A DNA stretch of 64,000 bases from Pseudarthrobacter cellobiosi (lineage in GTDB: Bacteria > Actinomycetota > Actinomycetes > Actinomycetales > Micrococcaceae): the NCBI RefSeq assembly GCF_023913755.1, contig NZ_JAMXBJ010000035.1:28106-92105 (forward strand), written 5' to 3'. The position numbers and the translations under genes are program-made. The notes beneath the pieces are model-generated. The model saw nothing but the letters and a program-made list of their open reading frames with translations, was not told the origin of the DNA and searched no databases. Position 1 is the first letter of the stretch. Each line of letters begins with the position of its first letter. Of this stretch, positions 1-6,981 are shown one piece after another.

Positions 1-56
1 TCCAGTATCTGCCTGGCACCGTAGCGGGCTCCTATGTCGGTTACGACCGTTTTCAT
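1..56 (-). CDS. Partial gene, probable N-terminus of a second ABC ATPase
   Basis: Only the first 18 codons are in the window. The ATG overlaps the stop of the preceding ABC ATPase gene (ATGA), so it is the seventh and last visible gene of the bacteriocin-type operon. The visible peptide begins MKTVVTDIGARYGARQIL, which resembles the first strand and A-loop Tyr of ABC ATPases (pattern xxYGxRxIL). That assignment is an inference from very few residues; no Walker motif is in view. Confidence 0.5.
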   Translation of the reverse strand, partial: MKTVVTDIGARYGARQIL

Positions 57-718
57 TCCGGCACGCCCGCTCTGTGAGGCTGGCTATGCAAGCCTTCGAG
101 CCGGACGGTGACTGCCTCGGGCAGCAGGTCCTGCAGGGAGTGGGTGATGACCACAACGAGTTTTGACGCCGCCCAGTGCCGGATCTCCTTGGCCATGCAG
201 GCCACGCCTTCGGCGTCCACTCCGTTGAATGGTTCGTCGAGGACCAGAGAATCGAAGCGGCCGACGGTGTTCATGAGATACCAGAGCTTTCGCACGTTGC
301 CGGTGGAAAGGTTTCCGGCGTTTTCACCAAGCCACGGCGCCATGCCGAGGCTGTCCGCACGGAGGAGCTCGGGACCGGGATCGCTGTCCCGGGCGATGCA
401 GGCGAACAACAGGTGGTCCCTGGCGGTCATCGGTGCGAACAGTGCCGGATCCGACCGGCAGATCCGCCGCCTGCTGCGGCAATTCGGGTCATTGGCATTG
501 AGAGCTGAGACGGTCACCGTCCCGGACCACGGGGCCAGGTAGCCGCTGACGAGTTCAACGAAGGTTGATTTGCCTGAACCGTTCCGGCCTTTCAAGTGAA
601 TGAGGGAAGGGCCGGTGAAGGTGAACGAGACGTTTTCAAACACCGGGTGTTCGGCCGTGTAGCCGGCGAAGACCCGGTTCAGAGCTATCTCCGGGACAGG
701 ATTCTGTGCTGCAGACAA
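53..718 (-). CDS. ABC transporter ATP-binding protein of bacteriocin-type operon
   Basis: A 221-aa cytoplasmic ABC ATPase, probably the motor for the permease encoded just upstream; in circular bacteriocin loci such transporters export the peptide or give immunity. Visible motifs are Walker A GRNGSGKST (about 44-52), a variant signature LSTGN (137-141; usual LSGGQ), Walker B LVLDEP (158-163) and the H-loop His (about 193). The Q-loop region reads SDPALF with no Gln where one is expected. I start at TTG 718 because AGGAGG lies 9 nt upstream; the reading frame is open further but would overlap the permease much more deeply. The chosen start overlaps the permease 3' end by 34 bp. Confidence 0.85.
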   Translation of the reverse strand: MSAAQNPVPEIALNRVFAGYTAEHPVFENVSFTFTGPSLIHLKGRNGSGKSTFVELVSGYLAPWSGTVTVSALNANDPNCRSRRRICRSDPALFAPMTARDHLLFACIARDSDPGPELLRADSLGMAPWLGENAGNLSTGNVRKLWYLMNTVGRFDSLVLDEPFNGVDAEGVACMAKEIRHWAASKLVVVITHSLQDLLPEAVTVRLEGLHSQPHRAGVPE

Positions 719-2199
719 CGGTGGGCACCTCCTGTGAGTACGGCCGCGTAGAGTGCGGCAGCGATGGTCGGATACATGTCTCCGACAAGGCAGAGTCCGA
801 GGACCGGAACTGCCAGGACTACTGATATGAAGGCGGCAGCGATGGAGGTCTCCATCGAACCGTCGGCCTGTTTGGCGGTGACCCGGCTGACTGCGTTGCC
901 GATGATGCCAGCCGCGGCGATCGTCCACGGAATGAGGAACAGGGCCAGGGGTACCGTGCCGGTGAGGGCCCAGACGATCAGGGCCAGCGCCGGGGCGGCG
1001 AGCAGTGCTAGCGGCAGCGACTGGGTCGCAATGACGGCCCAGGCCAGCGTTCCGGGGTGCAGACCGGATTCCCAGGCGTAGCGCAAACGGGGGAGGAGTC
1101 CGACGGGGTTGTTCGCCTTGGACACCAGCTCGGAGCCGACGAGGCTCACCATGAACACAATTAGGGCGGCGGCGCCCGGTATGCCCGGCCCGGATGTGAA
1201 GAAATCCGGACCCATCCCGCCGAGGCGGAGGCCGAGGACGCCGGAAGCGACCAGCAGCAGGCAGAGTCCCATTCCACGGAACAGGGCAAAGGACCGGTCT
1301 TTGACGATGTTAGTTGCCAGAAACCGCCAGAAGAGCGGAACCGTACGGGAGGCGCCGGACGCGGCGGGTGCCGTCGCCGTGGACACTCGCCGGGTCACCG
1401 GGAAGGAATGCCGGCCAACGGTCCGGAGGCTGTGGGCTGTTAGGGCTGCGAAGACTGCCGTGGCCGCGGACGCGGCCGGGAGTGCCCAGTGTTCTGCGCC
1501 GCTGGCGGTGGCGTGGGCGAGGTCCGGTGCTGCCTTGGCCGCGAGCAGCTCCGGCAGGATGCGTCCGAGCACGAGGCCGGGAATCGCGACGGCGACGCAT
1601 GCAAGCGTGCCGAGCGCAAGGCTCCTGCCGGGTGTGTGCACGGGCGGGTCAGCAGCTGCCTGCCTCGAACTAAGGGCCAGCCAGGACCCGGCGACGGCGA
1701 AGGGGAGAATCCAGAGGACCCCGGACCAGGGCAGAGCCGGGCCGACGGCTTCGTGAAGGACAATCAGTGCGGCGGCGCACACGGCGGCTGAGAGTCCGAG
1801 CAACAGGACGGCCCGCGGGGCCGCCTCGGAAAGGAACACGTGGCGCATCTGGACGTCTGCGGCACGGTAGAGGTCCCGGTTCGGGCTGAAGCGTACGGCG
1901 AACCGGCGGGAGCTGAAGGCTTCGCGCGCCACGGCCCCGACGGCCAGATACAGACACGCAGCCAAAGCCAACGCCATTACTGCAACCTGCCCGGGGCTGG
2001 CTGGTGCGGCTCCAGGGCCGGCGGACAGTCCGTCACGGATCAACCGCAGGGTGAAGAGCGAGACCGCCAGGACTGTCAGGATCAGGACGGCCCCGGCCCC
2101 GGCGCCCAGAATGGTCAGCGATCGGATGGACATCCGCCAACCCAAAACGGACAGCATTCTGATGCCCGCGAACTTATATGCGGCTGTTCGACTACCCAT
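685..2199 (-). CDS. Large polytopic membrane protein, probable ABC permease
   Basis: A 504-aa protein with roughly ten or more hydrophobic segments spread over its length and a soluble loop near the middle. I recognise no specific family by eye. Its place directly before an ABC ATPase, with which it overlaps, argues that the two form an ABC transporter for the bacteriocin-like peptide. The ATG at 2199 follows the stop of the small membrane gene by 9 nt without a clear ribosome binding site; Met15 or Met23 are alternative starts. The function is inferred from operon position. Confidence 0.7.
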   Translation of the reverse strand: MGSRTAAYKFAGIRMLSVLGWRMSIRSLTILGAGAGAVLILTVLAVSLFTLRLIRDGLSAGPGAAPASPGQVAVMALALAACLYLAVGAVAREAFSSRRFAVRFSPNRDLYRAADVQMRHVFLSEAAPRAVLLLGLSAAVCAAALIVLHEAVGPALPWSGVLWILPFAVAGSWLALSSRQAAADPPVHTPGRSLALGTLACVAVAIPGLVLGRILPELLAAKAAPDLAHATASGAEHWALPAASAATAVFAALTAHSLRTVGRHSFPVTRRVSTATAPAASGASRTVPLFWRFLATNIVKDRSFALFRGMGLCLLLVASGVLGLRLGGMGPDFFTSGPGIPGAAALIVFMVSLVGSELVSKANNPVGLLPRLRYAWESGLHPGTLAWAVIATQSLPLALLAAPALALIVWALTGTVPLALFLIPWTIAAAGIIGNAVSRVTAKQADGSMETSIAAAFISVVLAVPVLGLCLVGDMYPTIAAALYAAVLTGGAHRCLQHRILSRR

Positions 2200-2208
2200 G
2201 TTCTGGCG

Positions 2209-2568
2209 TCAGAGCCGGTTCACGGATTTGTTCTGCGCGGCATCGGCGTCCGTCACCAGCGCCATCGTGGCAGTTCCGATGCAGCAGATGACCCAGATCC
2301 AGACGGGGATGTTCTGCGGAAATCCAAAACCGGACGCGCCGAAGAAAACGGCGCCGCTCAGCCCGGCGAGGAGGAAGAGCCCCGTGTCCCGCTTGGAGTT
2401 CCGGGGTGTCAGCAATGCCGTCAGCAGGGCAGCGGTGCCCACCCCGGCTGAGGCCCAGACGAAGAGCGGGCTGCGGGGTCCGTCGAGGAACGCGAAGACT
2501 GTGCAGACGGCGACACATGCCAGCGCCAGGCCGGTAATGATGGTGCGAAGCGTTGTTGAGTAGATCAA
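2209..2568 (-). CDS. Small four-helix membrane protein (immunity candidate)
   Basis: A 119-aa, almost wholly hydrophobic protein with about four transmembrane segments and a short charged C-terminal tail. I do not recognise a family. Circular bacteriocin operons usually encode one or more small hydrophobic proteins required for production or self-immunity, so this and the 190-aa gene before it are the candidates here. It starts with TTG at 2568 after an AAAAGG sequence. There are 21 nt between it and the preceding stop, consistent with one transcript. Confidence 0.65.
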   Translation of the reverse strand: MIYSTTLRTIITGLALACVAVCTVFAFLDGPRSPLFVWASAGVGTAALLTALLTPRNSKRDTGLFLLAGLSGAVFFGASGFGFPQNIPVWIWVICCIGTATMALVTDADAAQNKSVNRL

Positions 2569-2589
2569 TGTGCGGACCTTTTCCTGATG

Positions 2590-3162
2590 TCAGAGTGCGA
2601 GTGATACGGCCGCGGTGGCGAGGGAAGCGGTGAAGATGGCCGCTACGGTCGTTCGCGCGGCACCTTCCCATTGGCGGCGGAAGATCCAGGGGATGCCCAA
2701 CCCGAGTGCGGCGACGTAGAGGAACGTCACCCAGTGGTCTTTGGGGGACGGGACAGATAGTGCGAGGCTGAGCAGGTGGACGCTGAGCAGCGACACGGTG
2801 GCTACGGCTCCGAGAATCCCGATCCTGAGACGCTGTCCGCCGCGTCGGAGCCCGGGAAAGAAGGTGCTCTCCGCAACGGATACGAGTGAGAAGTACACCG
2901 CCGCGAACACGGTCGAGAGGACAACTCCGAGATAGAAGCTGATGTTCACGGCGAGTTCGGTCATGGCCGGATCCGTCAGATCTTTCGCCGCGCCGGTTTC
3001 GGCGACCTTTCCTGTCACCGCGGCGTGCAGTTGCTGGCTCCTGTGCACCAGCAGCACCAGCAGGGCCGCAGCGGACGCTAACCAGAGGGCCGGTGAGGTG
3101 GACCGGCCTACCCTCGGTGTGGGCCCCACAGTCTGGTCCTGTCCCTGGTGTACTGCGGTCAT
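2590..3162 (-). CDS. Membrane protein of bacteriocin-type operon
   Basis: A 190-aa protein with a polar N-terminus of about 25 residues and four to five predicted membrane segments. No family is recognised. Its ATG (3162) overlaps the TGA of the SpoIIM-like gene as ATGA and is preceded by AAAGGAA at about 8 nt, which fixes the start; the frame is open for another 138 codons upstream but that part overlaps the SpoIIM gene. Tight coupling to the SpoIIM-like gene suggests a role in maturation, export or immunity for the precursor peptide. Confidence 0.75.
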   Translation of the reverse strand: MTAVHQGQDQTVGPTPRVGRSTSPALWLASAAALLVLLVHRSQQLHAAVTGKVAETGAAKDLTDPAMTELAVNISFYLGVVLSTVFAAVYFSLVSVAESTFFPGLRRGGQRLRIGILGAVATVSLLSVHLLSLALSVPSPKDHWVTFLYVAALGLGIPWIFRRQWEGAARTTVAAIFTASLATAAVSLAL

Positions 3163-3734
3163 GTGGAGATTCCTTTGCTGGCCACGACGGCGGTTTCGAT
3201 GAGCGCGGCGAGCACGAGGACAGCTGCGGCGAGACCGAAGGTCTTCAGTGCCAGCGGGAAGACCGTCATGTAGTGCTGCGCTGGTGAGAGGCTGCCTTCC
3301 GCGGACAGCGCAGCCCGGACTGCGGCTGCAGCGGGCATCAGGCCGGCTCCGGCTGCTATTAGTAGTGCTGCGAATTCTCCGGGAGCGTAAACCCAGATTG
3401 TTCCGAGGACCTCGCCGGGACCGAGCTGCGCTGAGGCGGCCCGCATCGTGGAGCCGATGTAGATCGATGTCAGCGGCCAGGCGATCAGGGTTGAAATGCC
3501 TCCGGTGGTGACCCCGGAGAACGCCAGGCAGAGGGCGGGAAGATTCACCATGAGGATCCGGCCGAAGACCGACCACCAGGGGACAGCGGTCCCGTCCGGC
3601 GCCGGTGCGGGCATCATTCCGGTGGAGAGGTTTGTCTGGAAGCCCGTGATGAACCCGCCCAGCATGAGCGCCAGGGACAGTGTCATGACGATGAGAAGCA
3701 TCGACTTTTCGCTGTTCCTGGCGCTCATACCCAT
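3159..3734 (-). CDS. SpoIIM/DUF95-like membrane protein of circular bacteriocin locus
   Basis: A 191-aa polytopic membrane protein with about five hydrophobic segments and the pattern of the SpoIIM/DUF95 family: an FxNNL-like FQTNLS stretch after the first helix, a Gly-rich second helix ending in TGG, and a PGE motif (YAPGE) before the third long helix. DUF95 proteins are conserved partners of circular bacteriocin precursors and are needed for their maturation or secretion. It lies 20 nt downstream of the precursor gene. The start could be ATG 3734 or ATG 3728; neither has a strong ribosome binding site, so translation may be coupled to the precursor. Confidence 0.8.
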   Translation of the reverse strand: MGMSARNSEKSMLLIVMTLSLALMLGGFITGFQTNLSTGMMPAPAPDGTAVPWWSVFGRILMVNLPALCLAFSGVTTGGISTLIAWPLTSIYIGSTMRAASAQLGPGEVLGTIWVYAPGEFAALLIAAGAGLMPAAAAVRAALSAEGSLSPAQHYMTVFPLALKTFGLAAAVLVLAALIETAVVASKGIST

Positions 3735-3754
3735 TGCCGGTCGGCTATCGCCGG

Positions 3755-4030
3755 TTAGGCGATCGCCGCTTTCTTGCCGAGCGCGGAGATTGCCCAGCGG
3801 GCGGTCACGATGACAGCGGTTGCGATGCCCCCCGAAAGTGCCCCCATGACGATGGCCAACGCAATGCCCCCAACTTCCACTGCGGTGACGATCTGTGAGG
3901 CGAACGTCGAGGACAGGCCGAACATGCCGGCGATGTACATGACGCTAACGCTTGCCAAGGCCAGTCCGGCGACGCTTACGGCACCGGCGATGGCGATCGA
4001 CCGGCGTGAAACACGAGCAGTTGCTTCCAT
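3755..4030 (-). CDS. Putative circular bacteriocin precursor (AS-48/uberolysin type)
   Basis: A 91-aa precursor. Residues 1-35 form a basic then hydrophobic leader ending MYIAG; residues 36-91 (starting MFGLSS) form a 56-aa core made of short hydrophobic helices with a Gly-Gly hinge (VEVGG), a second Gly-rich turn (SGGIAT) and a cationic end (LGKKAAIA). This matches the AS-48 design as I remember it: a 35-aa leader, cleavage before Met, a VEAGG motif and a basic helix ending in AIAW, then head-to-tail ligation of core ends. No Cys is present. The start is fixed by AAGGAG 5 nt before the ATG. It is first in an operon with a SpoIIM/DUF95 gene and an ABC transporter. Mature ends are inferred; a 56-residue ring would be slightly below the known size range. 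Confidence 0.8.
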   Translation of the reverse strand: MEATARVSRRSIAIAGAVSVAGLALASVSVMYIAGMFGLSSTFASQIVTAVEVGGIALAIVMGALSGGIATAVIVTARWAISALGKKAAIA

Positions 4031-4085
4031 GATTTCTCCTTAGAGAGATTGTTTTCGGGACCGGTCAGGTCCGCCCCCAAGGAGG

Positions 4086-4114
4086 AGCCTAAGCGGATCA
4101 GGACTTGAAAACAA
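4086..4114 (-). promoter_or_regulatory. Candidate promoter of the bacteriocin operon
   Basis: On the minus strand, TTGTTT (4114-4109) is followed after 17 nt by TAGGCT (4091-4086). This would give a 5' untranslated region of about 50 nt before the precursor start codon with its strong Shine-Dalgarno sequence. It is assigned by consensus matching only. Confidence 0.35.
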
Positions 4115-4132
4115 GCCGGTTGGCCGGGTTTG

Positions 4133-4680
4133 TTATGTCTGCAGGTTTGAGGGGGCGGCGTGGAGGTGGCTCCGGTACCAGTTGGCTGTCTCGCCGGCGA
4201 GGTCGAAGGCGCGGGGAAGGAACCCTGCGTGCTGCCAGGCGGTGTCGGTCCGGTACCAGTGGTCAGCTGTCATTAGCGCAGTCTGGTGGGTCGTGAATCC
4301 GGCGGATCGCAGCATGGCGCGGGCTACCACCGGCGGCACCTGGGATTCGCGGTCCGGTTTCCCCAGCATGCGATTGAGCCGGTGCAGAAGTTTTTCTATG
4401 CTTTCCGGTGTGGGGTTGGCTGCGTGGAAGATCCCGGTTGCCGGGTGTTCCCGGCAGGCCAGTGTGGATGTCAGTGCCGCGAGGTCACGGGCGTCGATGA
4501 CGGACAGCCGTGACGTCCCTGACCGCGGCGTTCCGCCCAGGATGCTGTCCATTCGTGCGAGGGCGGGAAGGAACCAGCGGTCTCCTGGCCCGTAGGTCAG
4601 TCCGGCGCGGATGACCGCCCCGCCGGATGCCAGTACCAGGTCGTCAGCGGCGGCGCGGGTTCGTGACGCGATGCTTTGGG
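4133..4680 (-). pseudogene. C-terminal remnant of an NAD-dependent epimerase/dehydratase
   Basis: The frame that ends at 4133 reads through 4680 and matches the C-terminal half of extended SDR/NAD-dependent epimerases: an ASRTRAAADDLVLASGG stretch, then VIRAGLTYGPGDR, substrate-loop and C-terminal helices. The Rossmann GxxGxxG motif and catalytic YxxxK are missing, because the frame runs directly into the 3' end of the AfsA-like gene. The first ATG (4552) would give only 139 aa. In Streptomyces-type butyrolactone loci a reductase or epimerase accompanies AfsA, so this looks like an afsA-epimerase pair joined by an internal deletion. Confidence 0.75.
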
Positions 4681-5390
4681 GCCGAGGGTGCAGCTGTTCC
4701 GGTCTTGAACCAGACGATGCATCTCATGCTGGCCTCGCCCCCGGACCTGATTTCGGCGGTGGCGGTTCCCTCCTCGGATCCGGCCATGGCGAATCCGGTC
4801 AAGACAACAAAGGCCTCATCCTCGGGCTCAATGAATTTCAGGAAGCTGGCATCGAAGGAAGCAAAATCCAGCGCCCGGCTGGATGTTTTCGCACGCAGTG
4901 ACTGCCGGACGGCCTCGACCTGGATCATGCCCGGGATGTGGTCCAGGCCATGGTCGTAGAGTGTCGGGCTGCCCGGCTCGGGGCGCAACGGCCACCGGCC
5001 CTTACTGTCCTCCGGGCCGATGGTGAAGCTGCAGTCAAACGATTGTCCGACCTGTTCACGGCTGAGAACCTCCCCGGGCTGCCGCGCGGAAGCTGGACGG
5101 GAATTGCTCCTCATTCGCTGGTAGGTTCCGGCCGGCACCACGCGGGCACCGGTGGTGCCCGTCGCGAATTCCACGCCGTCAGCGGCGAACGTTGCCGCTA
5201 TTTCGAAGGATGCCACAGCTCCGTTCCGGTTGTGGTCTACGGAGACAAATTCCAGCGATGCCTTCACACAGGTCGGGTGCTCGCGACTGCGCCGGTACTC
5301 CGGCCGGATGTGAATGGTCATGCCGGGCATCAGCATGACGTCCCCGAGAGGTACTCCGGCAATACCGACGTTCTCAAGTTTGATGGCCAT
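4644..5390 (-). CDS. AfsA-like gamma-butyrolactone synthase, N-terminally truncated
   Basis: A 248-aa protein with A-factor synthase (AfsA) hotdog features. GVPLGDVMLMPGMTIHIRP corresponds to the end of the first hotdog domain; a second hotdog spans about 105-230 with DHGLDHIPGMIQVEA, the usual DHVPGMxxLEA signature. AfsA joins a beta-keto acyl chain to dihydroxyacetone phosphate, the first step to butyrolactone autoregulators. Family members are about 300 aa; here the first half of domain one is missing and an in-frame stop lies 12 nt before the ATG at 5390. Its 3' end abuts an epimerase fragment. It is probably a non-functional remnant. Confidence 0.7.
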   Translation of the reverse strand: MAIKLENVGIAGVPLGDVMLMPGMTIHIRPEYRRSREHPTCVKASLEFVSVDHNRNGAVASFEIAATFAADGVEFATGTTGARVVPAGTYQRMRSNSRPASARQPGEVLSREQVGQSFDCSFTIGPEDSKGRWPLRPEPGSPTLYDHGLDHIPGMIQVEAVRQSLRAKTSSRALDFASFDASFLKFIEPEDEAFVVLTGFAMAGSEEGTATAEIRSGGEASMRCIVWFKTGTAAPSAPKHRVTNPRRR

Positions 5391-5644
5391 GCGTTGAAGC
5401 TACCAAGGCGGACCGATTAGCTCCAGTGGCGAGCCGGTACTCCGGGAGCACCGACATGATGGTTTGTAGCCCGATGGCTGGAGCGCGCACTAACCAGGTA
5501 GACTCCTCGACGCTGCCAAGAACACAGCTGCGTAATCGCTGCACAGAGTCGTCACTCATCCCCTAACCATGCTCGCGTGCGGCCCGGGCCTGAAAGGATC
5601 CGGTCTTCGCGGAGACATGGCCCGGGTTGTCGGAGTCGAGAGCG

Positions 5645-5971
5645 TCAGACCGCGCCGGCCCACCGACGTTCGCTGGTGGCCCGATGGATTTCCCTGGAAC
5701 GTGAGTGAAGGTCGGCAGCCGGAATGCGCCGGACTTCACGAACCTGAACAGTGACTTCGTGTGCGTCCGGCGGCGTGGCCCGTCTTTCCGTCGGGGAAAC
5801 ATCGGCAATCAGTCCCATACCGGCGTACTCACGCACGGCGGCGATACCGGCAACAGCTGCGTTCTTGTTGTCAAAGGCCTTGGACACAGCCATCACGGTG
5901 CCATCCGGCGCAGTCAGACGGAACCTGAAATACGACTCCGCGTCAACAAACAGTTCGAACATTCCGGCCAT
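5645..5971 (-). CDS. YegP/DUF1508-like small protein
   Basis: A 108-aa protein. Residues 1-60 follow the DUF1508 (YegP) pattern: MAGMFELFVD, then YFRFRLTAPDGTVMAVSKAFDNK and AVAGIAAVREYA, a small beta-beta-beta-alpha unit whose biochemical role is not established. The remaining 45 residues are polar and show no recognised domain. The ATG at 5971 is chosen because GGGAGG lies 7 nt upstream; the frame stays open for 34 more codons. No operon partners: the neighbours are remnant genes. Confidence 0.75.
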   Translation of the reverse strand: MAGMFELFVDAESYFRFRLTAPDGTVMAVSKAFDNKNAAVAGIAAVREYAGMGLIADVSPTERRATPPDAHEVTVQVREVRRIPAADLHSRSREIHRATSERRWAGAV

Positions 5972-6280
5972 AGCAAATCCTCCCGGTCTGCGGGATCCGC
6001 CCCGCGGCGTCGTTGCCAAGGAGCAGAAACGGACGCGCCTTTGCGTCCCCTTCCCGCTGTTTTTGTCCTGCAATCCAAATGATCAGTTCATCATGTGCTA
6101 AATGAGTCTCGCTCAAGACAGCCAGTGGCCACAAGCCCTCAGCTCGATCACCGACCTGGTGGTTGAGCCTGTCGAACCCGATGGATCTCGCTCCCCAACC
6201 GCCCCCTAACCGAGCAAGCTCGGTCAGGGAACCCTGCGGTCGTGGCCCCAGGCTCAATCACCGGAGCGGAAACCCGGACG
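5972..6280. other. Intergenic stretch with one copy of a short dispersed repeat
   Basis: No gene is supported in these 309 bases. The only structure seen is GGTTGAGCCTGTCGAACC at 6161-6178, a short sequence that recurs in related form at 51332-51352 and 63747-63766. The M24 remnant ends at 6281 on the minus strand; no strong terminator hairpin was identified. Confidence 0.6.
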
Positions 6281-6975
6281 TTAAAGCTGCAGCGTGATCG
6301 GGCGCTTGAGGCCGTTCACGGTGGTGGCAGGCCAGCGGTCGTCCACAGTCAGGACTTTAACGCCGGACTCGGTTATCTGGACTGTGTCCTCGATTTTCAC
6401 GCCGGGTCCCGACGGGTTCCAGGTGAAGGGCTGGTTGAGCACGACGGTGTCGGTAGCGGCCGCGGTGACGCGCGGATCCCTTCCTGCATAGCCGGCCGGT
6501 CCACCCTGGTGGTGCTGTTCCCACTGCTCCGCGCCGAAACCGTGGCGGACGTAGGCCGCTTTGATCTCGCCGAAGACGTGGTCCAGCCGGGCGCCGGGGA
6601 CCGTTGCGTCGAAGATGTCCGCCTCAACGGCCGCGATCCGGGACTCGGCGTCGAGCTCTTCGGGGGTCCCGGCGTCGAACCTTACCCAGCGGGTGATGTT
6701 CGCAACCAGGCCGTTCCGGCGGGCGCACACCACGGCCATCGCGCGGCGGCCGAGGGGTGGGTGCGTGGCCAGCGGGTGGCGGAAGTCGCTCCGGGAGCTG
6801 CCGTTGCACAGGAGTACCAGCGGCTCCGCGCCCGCTCCAACCACGCGGCCGGCCAAGGCGGATACCAGTTCGAATTCCGTGGCGTCCGGCGTGGCGGTGG
6901 ACAACATATCGGTCATGATGCCAGCCAGTTCCGCGCTGAGGTGGGCGTAGCGGGCGCTCTCGCCTGGCAGTAATT
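6281..6975 (-). pseudogene. C-terminal remnant of an M24-family peptidase
   Basis: The last 211 codons (from ATG 6916) match the C-terminal metal-binding half of M24 aminopeptidase/Xaa-Pro dipeptidase-like proteins: FRHP and GLVANITRWVRF, a helical region, HGFGAEQWEQHHQGGPAGYAGRDPRV (HxGG metal/active-site region) and ESGVKVLT near the end. Homologous-looking sequence continues in frame upstream to about 6975 without a start. About half of the usual 370-400 aa is missing. The break is at the truncated start of a divergent sugar-binding lipoprotein gene, so one deletion probably removed both N-termini. Confidence 0.7.
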
Positions 6976-6981
6976 GCTGCC

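Noticed and set aside
5374..5559. Minus-strand frame of 61 codons between the AfsA-like and YegP-like genes.
   Set aside because: It overlaps the start of the AfsA-like gene, shows no recognisable domain and has no clear ribosome binding site; it does not supply the missing AfsA N-terminus.
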